A stretch of 64,000 bases of DNA from Agrostemma githago. Taxonomy: Eukaryota; Streptophyta; Magnoliopsida; Caryophyllales; Caryophyllaceae. A program made the translations under genes and the position numbers. The number at the start of each line of letters is the position of its first letter. Positions within the stretch are counted from its first letter, which is position 1. This document shows, piece after piece, positions 47,925 through 58,817 of this stretch. Below the pieces are notes generated by a model. The model was not told where the DNA came from, ran no database searches, and saw only the letters and a program-made list of their open reading frames with translations. The DNA lies in NCBI GenBank assembly GCA_958450325.1, contig OY288246.1, positions 42,275,619 through 42,339,618 on the forward strand. The letters are read 5' to 3'.

Positions 47925-48999
47925 CCTCGATTTGTGTATGAATTTGTATATGTTATATATTTATTTTAAAATTTTAGTACTTGAATTAGCTGGATTAGTC
48001 TTGTGTTTTCGTTTGGCGAATTGTTTACCTAGATTGACAAGTAATCACTTTTGCGTTCATTCATTTGCGATCTGACCTAGTTTGGGGTGCGTTCACGTTG
48101 TACAGAAGTATGAAAACAGTTCCTTTTGGATGCTTTGAAATGCGTCGATTTGAGCCGGGAATCAGATCAGATAGTACGTTAATTAAAATGTTTTGACTCG
48201 AGATGGACGAGAAGTAAAATACTAACGTAAAACATTAACGTGTTCTGACCGAGTATATTAGGAGATGAGTTTAGTTGCTTTGACATTCAGAACGAAATCA
48301 AAGTTTAAAAATTCGGGAACTTTTGAAAAAAAGTTAGACCACTCTTTGCATACTCACAATATTGCTTTGTTAGGCTACAGACGCGACTTGACGATGACTG
48401 CCAATAGGCTACAACACGCCTAGGTGGGGTAGCTTATCCCCCTAAAAAAATTTAAAAAAAAATGCCTAAGTGTGGAACGTCCGACGGGTGAACTGGCGTT
48501 CCTGTGGTCCCTTCATGGGTGCTTCATTTTTTGGAGCGGGTTTTAACGGCTTCAGGAGGTCGTTCCCGATGTCCGGGGTGTCATGTGGTAGCCATGGTTA
48601 TGATGCGGGATCGGTGTTTCTACCTTTGGGGTTGCTCTAGATGTTGCCTGCCTAGATATGGGCGCTTGGGCTGAGGCTCTCGGTTCCAAGGTCGCCTGTG
48701 CTCCGGCGGCCGGATGTTCGGGCGCCTGGGCCAAGGCGGTTCAGGTCCGGGTTATGGGAATTTTCGTTGTTTCCTAATTCTTGTGGGATTAGGGCTATAT
48801 ATACGGGTTGTGGGTGCTTGTTTTAGACATACTAGGATATCCATAGAGTCTAGCACGTCGATATTTAGCGTCATGTCGGGTTTTGGGAATATCCTTACCG
48901 AGTGGGCTAGTCGATATTTAGCGTCACGTCGATATTTAATAAATGTGACCCAGAGATTTGTTCAAATGATGGTTTGTCAGTGGTTGTCGCGCTAAGTCG

Positions 49000-49645
49000 A
49001 GTCAAGATACAGGATGACTTCTTATCCTCTAAATTTTCGGACTCGAAGGGCCATGTTTTTTTTTTCCCGGGGGTAAAATTTGTCCTTTGCCTGAAGAGAT
49101 AGATGCTATAGGTGGGTGGAGCTCGGTTCGACCTTGTGTGCCTTAAGGGGATGACGCTTACGTGGAGCGATTTTACCATTTTTTTGGATCTTTAGTCATT
49201 GGAGGAGGCTAAAGGTTATTTTGGTAGGGATGGCATTAACTTAGAGTTGCTTTGTAAGACGTTCTCACAGGTTGGTTCTCATCATGTTTCGGCCTTAGCA
49301 TGTAGACGCGCTTTTAATGTTGCGATGGCTTTTTATCATCTTTTTGAGGATGCGAGGGCGCGTGAAGGCTGGGGTAACCCTCGAGTTTGGGATGTGGTGA
49401 TGGGGATGGAACACGGACGATCACCTTCTTTGCTTATTTTGGGCGAGCTTATTCTAGGTCTTAATGCTCGTGCTCGACTCCACGATACATCTTTCCGAGG
49501 TTCCAGGATCATTTTACATGTGTTTCTTTTTTTCGCGCAATGTTTCTGTAGCTTGGTTTTCTTTGTTTTGTGGTTTCTTTGGCTTGGAGGTGTGATGTTT
49601 TGTCTTATTTTGTACAGGTTTGGTTGCAAGAATAGCTTGGTCTAG
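49000..49645 (+). pseudogene. Accessory-gene fragment (right arm)
   Basis: GGKICPLPEEIDAIGGW near 49,070-49,125 matches PRREVCPFPEEIATVGGW of the E1 gene. After a stop, EEAKGYFGRDGINLELLCKT and HHVSALACRRAFNVAMAFYH correspond to the next part, ending MEHGRSPSLLILGELILGLN, which parallels METGHSPAWLIPGEIIKGLD in the 61,144-61,521 copy. The frame from 49,199 is open for 148 codons here. Function unknown. Confidence 0.55.
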
Positions 49646-50082
49646 TCGACCCTCCCCGATGCATCAAAGGTTTCACAGGTCGGAAGACGGCGCAGTTGTG
49701 GGGCAAGGGTCACAAGGAAAAGGACTGGCTTTCCGAGAGTATCAAAATCGTATCTTCAAAAACCCAACCGCCCCACCTCACACGTCTTAGTCTCCCCGCA
49801 CCTTAGCCCAGGCGCCTGGGTCTTGGTGCGCCCCAGCTCAGTCGTCCATATGGGCGACGAGGGCCGAAAACACCTATAAATAGCCCCCTTCGCCTCATTA
49901 ACTCGACACATATTCTCATCTTCTCTTCTCCCTCTACTCTCTCGCTAAGGGCTCGCACTCCGACACCCGAGGCAAACGATCCACTCGATCGTAGTTCCGA
50001 TAAAAGCGACATCGATGCTACTCCTCACCTTCGAGCACCCCACTCGATACCGAGGTGCCTGTGTTCGACTAGCTCAAATCTA

Positions 50083-50193
50083 GTAGCGAAGCTCTGCCGG
50101 ATTAGCCGCAGAATCGGTCCATAGTAACGAAGCTCTGCCAGAGTAGCCGCAGGAAGGGTAGATGGTAACGGGGCTCTGCCGGAGTCACTGGTC
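50083..50193. repeat. Short tandem repeat around GTARCGAAGCTCTGCC (right arm)
   Basis: Mirror of 34,170-34,280. Confidence 0.75.
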
Positions 50194-50290
50194 AAGCTAG
50201 GAGGATCCGCCTTTGAAGTCGAATCGTCACTAGGTTGTCATCTAAACAAAACTTTCCATATTTGCACTTCCTTTTATTATGCACTACGAC

Positions 50291-50433
50291 AATACTAATA
50301 AGATCTACTAAGTTTATGGAGATTTTTGCTAAGGAAGCTTACTACAACTACTACTACTACTAGGGAGATCTCCTATACTACTCTAATCTAAGGAGGCACA
50401 ATTAGGACACACCCAAGGCACAAAATCCTATGT

Positions 50434-50468
<35 letters not shown>

Positions 50469-51075
50469 TAGTCTTAATGGGTCACACAATCTTAAGCCCA
50501 TAATCCAATTCCTCTTCTTTAAGCTAGACCTTCACCCTTTTTCATCTTCATGGGGCAAAACTTCAACCTGCGGTTAACGAGTTGACTCCACCGGGTGAAA
50601 TTTCACCCGGCGAGATTTTCTTCTCTTTTCGCGATTTTTGGCGCTTTTCTCCATCGGGTGAAATTTTGCCCAGTCGTTTCGCCCGGTGGTGAGCGTCCAC
50701 GAAAATCTTCGGGAGGTGGAAAATGTCGTCGGGCGAAATTTCGCCCGGTGATGACTCATCGGGTGAAATTTCACCCAGTGATACTCTGCCTCTTTTCCGG
50801 TCTCTTTCTTTGTCGATCAATTGCATTACTCGAACTTTCAGTTGTGTGCTTTTCTCTTTGGACCGTATCTCTCTCATGCTTGTAGAAGCTCAGACACGTT
50901 TTTGGTCGAAAATCCTATCAAAATAGACAGAAAACTACCAAAAACACGTAAAATGCAAAAGATAGACACTAACGCGAGAATTACTCAAAATACGGCAATA
51001 ATCGCACTTTAATCTCGCAAAACGGAGGAAAAACAGGTCTAAATGGGAGGAAAAACTGTCCAAATTTGGCACACA
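50291..51075 (-). mobile_element. Element C2 3' LTR, truncated (right arm)
   Basis: Minus-strand LTR start at 51,075; homology to the 5' LTR (58,818-60,597) ends at 50,291. Word cluster at about 50,582-50,775, TA run at 50,437-50,467. It is less similar to its own 5' LTR than to the left-arm copy, so C2 is older than the palindrome. Confidence 0.85.
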
Positions 51076-51115
51076 AAAATTCCCCCACACTAAACCGTTG
51101 CTCGTCCTCGAGCAA
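51076..51115 (-). promoter_or_regulatory. Element C2 terminal AGGA hairpin and polypurine tract
   Basis: Mirror of 33,232-33,271. Stem TTGCTCG/CGAGCAA on the minus strand, then TTTAGTGTGGGGGAATT to the LTR. Confidence 0.75.
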
Positions 51116-52785
51116 AGACCCAAAAAAGAAATTAGCTACTACTACTAAGCTAGACTATGCTAAGCCGATACGAGGCGATTAACGGGCCCGCTCCGTCCCT
51201 TCAACTCACATCGAAATACTTATGAGGTAGAGTACCTCCATGAAAGGCAAGTTGGGTCTTGCTCAAAATTGAGGTTGCGACTAACACACACACACAAACA
51301 CATAAAACAAGAAAGACAAAAAGATAGTCGCAACTAAAGAGAAAATAAATCCCCGAATCCCTCATCGAAACGGCGGAGAAAGCACCGATTTGAGCTTAAG
51401 ACAAGCGAGAACACTAACAAGTTAGTAACACAAATTGACAAGGACAAGATTCTAATAGGATGACAATCAAACAATAAAAACATTGAAAATTTACCAAGGT
51501 CCTTCTAATTCCACTAGAGATGCCTACAACGGGACGATAAATGGAGTGGATAAGTGAGAACCATGGAGTTAGTAAGCATTGTAGGTAAGTGTTATGTCGT
51601 CTCCTAAGCTAAGCCTAGAGGGTCGTTCCAAACTCGAGAAAGCCAATTAGACCAAAAAGATGGATAAGTGTTTGCAAAATGGTAAGGATTGCCAAATTAC
51701 CGCTATTTTCCTTCCTCGGGACTCGGTCCTCTAGTAGGCATTTCACGGCAATAAGTCAACCAAGAGATTATTTGGGTTTGGGAACGATTTTTTAGATTTT
51801 GATTTTCTTTTCGGTTTTTCTTTCCCCATTATTTCGATCGAGGGCTTTTTTTTTATATGCATGCCCTTTCTTTTTCATTTTTCGCTTTTTCTTGCTTTGA
51901 ATAGCCCATAATTGGCTAGATGGTATATTTGAGATCAAGGTAAAGCACATTTTTGCAAATTTATTTGTGGAAATGGGTGAATGGTAGAAAAATAGGCTAG
52001 TCGGGTGTGTACCCCCTCCGAACCCATAAAAGGATGGAAATTCGGACTAAAGAAATGGCTTCTCAAGTAAGGTCACCTAAGAGAACGGGGAACGGTAACC
52101 AAGGCCTTATCACTCCATGGGTGGTCAAGGTGGTCAAATGCAAATCCCGATGTAGACTCCTAGTAGAAAAGATGGACTTATGGTAAAAATACAATGCAAA
52201 AATTGGTTCAAGGTCATTCTACTAGAAAAATGTCCAAAAATCAAAAAGGGTTACAAACAAGGGAGTAATAAACACTCGACCTAAACTTAAAATTGGGTTT
52301 TCGAAAACTTTACCTAGACAAGTTATACACAAAATAAAAAGAACACAAAAATGACAAAAACACAAGAAAACAAAACAAATATACAGGTATAGTCAAGCAC
52401 TCCAAACTCCATCAAGTCAACACAATCCACAACCACCAATTCCAAAATGTTCACCAAGTGAACCTCCAAATAGCATATACGCCCAAACTCCCATGCATAA
52501 GAGAAAAGGATAAAACAAAGGTAGAAGATATTACCGCGCGGTCTTCATTTCATTTTTGCTACCTTACGTATCCATGCTAAATGGCTGGTGGTGTACCTAT
52601 AAGAAGGAGAATGCAAGATAATACAAGTGACACAAAAACGAAAATAGAAGAAAAGAAAACTAAAATGAAAAGAAGAAGAAAAAAGAAAAAAGATTATTTT
52701 TTTTTTTGGGTTTTTGGTTTTAAAAGGAAAAAATGAAAAAGAAAATGAAGAAAATGATAGTAGATCCCTCCCCCACACTAAAACT
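51116..52785 (-). other. Element C2 3' non-coding region
   Basis: Mirror of 31,562-33,231. No credible gene. Confidence 0.65.
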
Positions 52786-52805
52786 GTGCATTGTCCTCAA
52801 TGCAC
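52767..52805 (-). promoter_or_regulatory. Element C2 internal AGGA hairpin and purine tract
   Basis: Mirror of 31,542-31,580. It is 1.7 kb upstream of the terminal site on the coding strand and follows the ORF1-like gene. Confidence 0.75.
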
Positions 52806-53010
52806 GAATAGTGGAAGAATCGAAAAAGAAGAAAAAGAGAAAAGAACGGAAAATCTTTTTGAGTTTTTATGATTTTTCAAATGTTTTTGGATTTTTGATT
52901 TTTCAAATGTTTTTGGATTTTTTGAAAATGAAGAGAATAAAAAGAAAAGAAGTGAAAATGAAAAATGAAGAAAAAGAAGAGAAAATAAAAGGAAAAATCG
53001 ATAAGGGAAG

Positions 53011-53133
53011 AAAGGGCGTAGGTGTAATCACGCGTCACCTCGCCCGGATTCCGCACAAATCGGGAAAATTAAGAGAAAAAGAGAAATTTTGGATTTTTCA
53101 AATGGCCTTGGTGCGATCAATTCACCAAAGACC
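53011..53133 (-). other. Two TAATCA-loop hairpins, element C2
   Basis: At 53,014-53,045 the arms GGGCG-T-AGGTG and CACCT-CGCCC pair over 10 bp with one bulged T, around TAATCACGCGT. Near 53,106-53,133, TTGGTG and CACCAA flank CGATCAATT. They correspond to the trio in B and D. Confidence 0.5.
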
Positions 53134-53651
53134 GGGAGCAACAATCAGGTCCTTCTTCTCTAAGGTACCTGCAAATAAACCTCATGTGTGTAACGACCCA
53201 AGTAGGGTTACGTGAGGGGCTGACAACTCACCAAACCAACCAAAATATTACCACAAATCAACCAACAACCATAATTCCCAAATGCCAAAAATTGGCGCAG
53301 CAAGGACTGACAGAGATTACTGAGACAAGAGAACAGACTACTGACGACCGACAACTAACATCTAACACCCCCACACTAACACTGACGACACTCGACTACT
53401 CACATAGAACCTGGGGGATGAGGTGGTGGGTAGTAGGACCTGGGCGGAGGCGGAGGCATACCGAAAAATGAATCGAAATAGTTCTGTTGCTATTGCAACA
53501 TCCTTTGGTTTTCCTCCGCCGCCAACCTGGCTGCTTGGGCATCACGAGCAGCGTCCCGAGCCATCTCAAAACTGCTCCGGGTGTACTCAAAACCTTCCCT
53601 AGAGTACGTGTATGAGCTATGCACAGTATCTCGCGCATCCCAGGCCACATT

Positions 53652-55187
53652 TTAGGCGTTTTGGGCCAAGTTCAGTGAGGTGGTCGAGTTCTCCCAAGTC
53701 TGACGTGTTCGGTCATAAACTTCCCCCCACTGGTTATAAAAGTCCTCCGATCCGAAGAACGAGGAGTGTCGTGGAGGACTCATGTTAACGTCCTCCTGAA
53801 AACCTGGGGTAGACTGGGTGAACGTGGAGTGTCTGTGTGGTTTAAAGTCTAAGAAGTTGGGGGTGAAAAATTGCGAGGTCTGAGGTTCGGTCTGGTGGGA
53901 GGAAGAGGGTGCGTGTGATGACGAAGGTAAAGTTCTATGACCCTCATCCCGAGAGTTTTCAACCTTCGGTTCCTCCTTTGACACGTCTACGACCTCTATG
54001 TCATCGTCGCCATAATCTAAAGGTCCCTCAGGGTATTCAGTCTGTTGAAACTTACCGCGGGTGTGACCCCGAATGTACTCCCCGGATCTCTTCGGCATGC
54101 CGAAGTTCTCTTCAATATCGAGCCTAACCCATTCGGGGTGAGGCATTGCACTGGCTCTCAGCTCAGTAATCTTATACAAGAACAAACTGTCATAATCCCC
54201 TTTCTGGGGCCAAACAAGGAAAGGACAATAAACCTCATCTATATAAATTCCCGCCCCATCAACTGGCGTCAAATCGCTAAAATCGATGCCTAAGGCTGTA
54301 GCTAACATCGTTACAACACCGCCACAAGAAATTTTCTTGCGGCTGCCCTTCGCAACCAGGGCGAAGTGAGTAGCTAAGGCCTCGGACATATCGATCGACA
54401 GACCTCTATTCAAAACAGCATCCTCCAACAGCTGTACAGCTGTAGCACTACAGTTGTGGTGTGTATCATAGCTTGACAGGAACGAGTTGGCTATGATACG
54501 CGCCAAATACCAAAGGATGGGGTTTCGAATAGAGAAAGAATGCATCTTTCCTCCCTTTAAAGTCCTTTGGCAGGCAATTTTAAACCAGAATCGATCACGG
54601 GCAAATTTGTCATCCCGGGTCTGCCCCGCCCTAGGCCTTCCAAGGACAGAAGAAGGTAAACCAAGCAATGCACCAAAGTCCCTCAAGTTGAGGACATATA
54701 AAGTTTCTCACAACTGAAAGGAGACAGCGGTATTATTATCACCACTCAGCTCAAAAGTTGCGAAAAACTCACACGTCAATTTTTGAAAAGTTTCCTCCTC
54801 GGAGGCATAAAATTTGATGAGACCAAGGCTTCGGTACATTGCTTGTACCTGCGTTTCTATGCCCATGCGCACAAGTACATCTCGAGCCGCCCAACAAGTT
54901 GGCTCGAGACGACAGACCCAAAATTTCTTACACTTATCAAGATGGGCTTTTTTAGCGAAATAGATACCAGATTCTGAATGACGGAAATTACGACGGATTT
55001 TAGGGTAACGTACCTCTACCTGAACAGGTTGTTCACGCGGGACGGAGCCTTGTGTATGATCGGGCATCAGGACAGATTCGTCCCGAGCTTCGGTCGGCTC
55101 CTCGGACCTTGAGGATGACGTTGAACCCGAATTGCGATTTAGCATTGAGGATATCCTTTTCCTTGCCATTTGTTTTACTCTTCTCAT
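53652..55187 (-). pseudogene. Athila-type ORF1-like protein of C2, one in-frame stop
   Basis: One frame of about 511 codons with a single TGA at 54,708-54,710, after residue 159. The N-terminus is basic (MRRVKQMARKRISSMLNRNS). YFAKKAHLDKCKKFWVC and FYASEEETFQKLTCEFFATF come next; after the stop, LRDFGALLGLPSSVLGRP, NPILWYLARIIANSFLSSYD and RKKISCGGVVTMLATALGID are the conserved family core. The tail is acidic and S/H-rich. It sits between the internal word cluster and the internal purine tract, as in element A. A second start (MARKR) at codon 7 matches A's MGRAKR better. Confidence 0.65.
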
Positions 55188-55454
55188 CCTTTTTGCTTGA
55201 ATTTGACGATTATGATGATGACGGTCTCGGTTTGGGGTTTGTCGGAATTGGGATGATTTCTCAAAACAAACTCCAAGAAGATGATAGGAATGTGATGGGG
55301 ATGAGGAATATGTAATTGGATTGAATTTTGGTGAGGAAATGGAAGGATTAGAGGTGGTTTAAGGTGGTGGATTTGGGGTTTTTGGGGTTTGATTGAGGAG
55401 AGAGAGAGGAAAAGTTTATTATTTGGATGGGTAAGGGGGTTTGGCTGGTATAGG

Positions 55455-55755
55455 TGCCGCGGGGTGATATTTCGCCCGGTGGTCACCATTGGGCGAAATT
55501 TCACCCGACGGTCTTCGGACCACTTCTCGTCATTTGCGCGCGGTTTCACCACCGGGCAAAATTTCGCCCGGTGAGATGTCACCGGGTGAAATTTCACTCG
55601 GTGGAATTTCCGTCAATTACCAAGTCACAAAAATTTTTACCGTAGGGCGAAGTTTCGCCCGGTGAGATTCAACTGGGTGAAATTTCACCCGGCGGATTTT
55701 CCGTCAATTCCTTTAATTCAAGCAAAGTTGCCATCGGGTGAAGTTTCACCCGGTA
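55455..55755 (-). promoter_or_regulatory. Element C2 internal word cluster
   Basis: Seven or more copies of the C word (half-site CACCGGGCGAAA, half-site TTTCGCCCGGTG, together a perfect 24-bp palindrome) in 300 bp. The same words form the U3 clusters at 60,110-60,305, 50,582-50,775 and 33,572-33,765. It lies between the gag-protease frame and the start of the ORF1-like gene, followed by a CT-rich leader of about 270 bases. Confidence 0.55.
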
Positions 55756-56070
55756 AAAAAATCCACTTCAAAATAGGACTTTGCTACGAAAAATCTCTTC
55801 GACTTGGCCCAAACCATCCTTAGCTCCTCGACAAAACCAATCTTCTCGATCCATGTAATAGCTACACGGAGAAAAACTCTCAACATTGTTCATAGCGCAA
55901 CCCAAAAATTTCCAAAAGAAATCTTCACAATTCCTGCAGAAACCAAAACAAGCTGCCAAAGAAAAAATCCAAAAGCTATTGTCCAAAGAAAATAAAAAGA
56001 TATAAGAATATACAAATATTTACAAGGTGGTTATTATGGACACCACCAAACCAAATTGAATTGTTTGAGC

Positions 56071-57798
56071 TTAGACGGGGTTGCTTGAAAAGCAACCCGG
56101 AGGGTCTTGGTCATTAACTTCAAATTCAATGTTACCGATCTTGAGCTCTTTTCTAAACTCCGGCAAGCCCATAAGTCGTGCTACCTCAGGAAGCATTGCA
56201 AATTCTTCGGGAATATCTTCTTCAGAGGTAGAACCGAGTATAAATAGGGCACCGTCATCTTCTTCGTTGTCATAGTCAAGATCTTCGGTAGAGGGTTCTT
56301 CATTGGGTGGAAATTCCGCCATTTGATTTCAAAATTCCGCTTGGAAATTTTCGGGAAGGAACGCGGGAAGCACAAATTGAACCGTATCATTAGCAACATT
56401 GAAAGATAGCCGCCCTCGCTTCACATCAATAATTACTCCACCGGTAGCTAGGAAAGGTCGTCCCAAGAGAATAGGATTCAGCTCCTCTATAGGCATGTCA
56501 AGAATAACAAAATCGGTGGGGATGTATAGATTTCCCACGTTAACCATGAGGTTGCGGGCTTGTCCATAGGGTTCCTTTGTAGTTCCATCGGCCATTTGCA
56601 CATTAACTGAAAAGTATTCCAAGTCCTTGATGTAGATGGTTTGGGCAATGACTAGGGGCATTAAACTAATGTCGGCGCCGAGGTCACACAAGGCTCGGTC
56701 TATCAAAACATGGTCTATGGAACAAGGTATAGCAAAACTACCCAGATCACCTAACTTGATGGGAATTGTAACTTTTGGGGTGGTTCTTGGGGAAACGGGA
56801 GCTCTTTCCCTTTCAGTGGGTTTCAAAATAATGTTTCGAATATATTCGGACGGGGGGGGCATGGAAGGGCTTGTATCAATGTTCTCGATAAGATCGGTGA
56901 AGGTTATCATGTCCAAAGCTTGGTTATTGAGTGGGATTTGTGGCTTGTCATTCAAGGGTGGTACTTCAATCCTAGAGACTAGGTTCGTATCCTCTATTGG
57001 AATTTGTTCAATAACGTAGGTGAGGTCTCCTACAAGATACTTAGATGGATCTCTTTTTGGTCTTTTGGTTACATCCTTGACCACTTTCTCATCGGATTCA
57101 TTGATTGAGAGATGAGATATAGTTTGTGAGTTAAAGGGTTTCACCGGTTCCTTTTTGCTCATTACCTTAATGGCATTCACGGATTCTTGATTGGAAGAAT
57201 TGGTCGGCTCTTCATAAGAGCGAGCTTGTGAGGCGGAAAGTGCCTCTAAAGCCTCCAGCCTAGCTCTATTTGACGCATTTTCTTTCAATAGAAAATTGAT
57301 TGTTTGTTGAATGTCATAAAGAGGTTGAAAGTTACCTTGAAAATGTCTTGGAGAACCTTGATTATATTGAGAATAAGAATAACCTTGATTGAATTGATTT
57401 GGATGAGGAGGTCTCGGTCGATAGTAGAAACCATATGAATTAGGATAAACCCTTTGATTGGGGGCTCTTGGAATTGCATGATCTTGAAAAGGATATGGTC
57501 CTTGAGTCGGCATGGAATAAGATCCGGTTCCCAAATTAGGATTATTCGTTTGAGATTTTTCATAGGTTCCTTGGGTGTTGGCTTGATAAGCATTCTCCTT
57601 TCTCATACACAAATCGGAGTCATGGTCATATCTCCTGCAATGATCACATGGAATTTCGATGCGATACAATTTGGGTGGTGAAGTGGATGATCGTCTTGGT
57701 GAACTCACCTTTCTCGGTGGAGTTGATCTTTTTGGAGATGTTCTAGTCTTGGGTGGAGAATTGGCTCTAGCAACATATACTTCAAATTGCTTAACCAA
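56071..57798 (-). pseudogene. Element C2 gag C-terminus and protease, one in-frame stop
   Basis: Zinc knuckle CDHCRRYDHDSDLC (CX2CX4HX4C), a Y/P/Q/N-rich linker, then a retropepsin with DRALCDLGADISLMPLVIAQ and NPILLGRPFLATGGVIIDVK. A TGA at 56,329-56,331 is followed in the same frame by an 83-residue acidic end (MAEFPPNEEPSTEDLDYDNE). Reverse transcriptase is absent. The frame upstream (to 58,508) is the capsid part, separated by a stop near 57,862. Confidence 0.8.
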
Positions 57799-57859
57799 CT
57801 CCTCGACTCTAGCTTCAAGTTCAGTTCTCCTTTCGGTCGACGACGTTGACTCACCACTT

Positions 57860-58508
57860 AGCTCTTCATGTTGTCATTTTTGGAATATTCATCATTCTTG
57901 GCTATTCTTTCAATGAGTTTTGTAGATTCGATTTCATTAAGTAAAAAGAAAGCGCCTTTTGCCGCCACATTGACATTATCTTTGGCATTATCCGATAACG
58001 AGTGGAAGAAGAAAATATGAAGTAGAAGCCAACTAGGAATTCCGTGGTGGGGACACTTCCTTTGGAATGTTTGAAATCGGTCCCAGGCTTTACCTATGCT
58101 TTCACTTTCTTGTTGTTAGAACGTTTGAATTTCCCTTCGGAATTTGTTGGTCTTGGATGGTGGGAAGTATCTTTGGAGGAAGGTGTTGCACAATTGCTCC
58201 CAAGTGCGAAAAGTATTGTTGGGAAAACTTTTAATCCATCTCCTTGCTCCATCACGCAAGGTGCGAGGAAAAAGGATCCGACGTAGTTGGCACTCGGTGA
58301 CACCTTCATGCTTGACACCAATAAGACTTTCCTTGAAAAGACAAACATGTTCTATCACATCTTCGTTCGGTAATCCTCGAAAAGTTTGTTGTTGAATCAA
58401 ATTGATGATGGAAGGTTTAAGCTCAAAACTCTCCGGGATGGCTCCAATGAAGACGGGAGAAGAAATCTCTTCAATAGATGGTTGAGAATGGGACCCAAGT
58501 GTAGCCAT
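57860..58508 (-). pseudogene. Element C2 gag capsid part, frameshifted
   Basis: MATLGSHSQPSIEEISSPVF opens the frame. Then come FRGLPNEDVIEHVCLFKESL and RDGARRWIKSFPNNTFRTWE with EQLCNTFLQRYFPPSKTNKF, the classic plant Ty3/gypsy retrotransposon gag signature (W, then F..RFFP-like). The frame shifts near 58,112 and stops near 57,862. It starts about 290 bp after the primer-binding site. Confidence 0.8.
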
Positions 58509-58796
58509 ACTTGAATCCTTGGATGTTGTTCAAAGGTGGGGTGTTGAGGAATGAAGAAATTGGTGGAAGATCACAATATCAAGTAGTTGCTTCGGTCACA
58601 ATATTTCCAAGCGACTTGTTCTCCGAATGGGGATCAAGCAACCTAAATCAAAAGTATACCTAGCAAAAACTCGACAAACAGTGAGTCCTCATAGCACCTA
58701 ATGGCACTAGGGTAGGAGGAAAGAAAAACAATTATCCAAACACAATAAAACAAAGACTTAATCAATTAACTAATCGCCAACAAAGACTTAAACAAT

Positions 58797-58814
58797 TCCC
58801 CGGCAACGACACCA
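58797..58814 (-). other. Element C2 primer-binding site (mutated tRNA-Asp)
   Basis: TGGTGTCGTTGCCGGGGA on the minus strand: two C-to-T changes from the A and B sites. Three bases inside the LTR. Confidence 0.85.
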
Positions 58815-58817
58815 TCT

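Larger units (their letters stand above)
43058..53001. repeat. Giant palindrome, right arm
   Basis: The 9,944-bp partner arm without the solo LTR. Its outer edge (53,001) lies within element C2, which continues uninterrupted to the right. This arm therefore joins a normal C2 element, whereas the left arm joins unrelated element D. Confidence 0.95.

Noticed and set aside
34073..50290. The palindrome core as one huge inverted-repeat DNA transposon inserted in the C LTR
   Set aside because: The C LTR and its 3' region are themselves part of the mirrored arms instead of flanking the core in one orientation, and there is no target duplication.
31346..53001. The palindrome as a missed-adapter (single-molecule) sequencing chimera
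   Set aside because: The arms differ by a 1,633-bp solo-LTR insertion with a target duplication, a TA length change and substitutions, so they are not two reads of one strand. Head-to-head joining of two haplotypes is not excluded.
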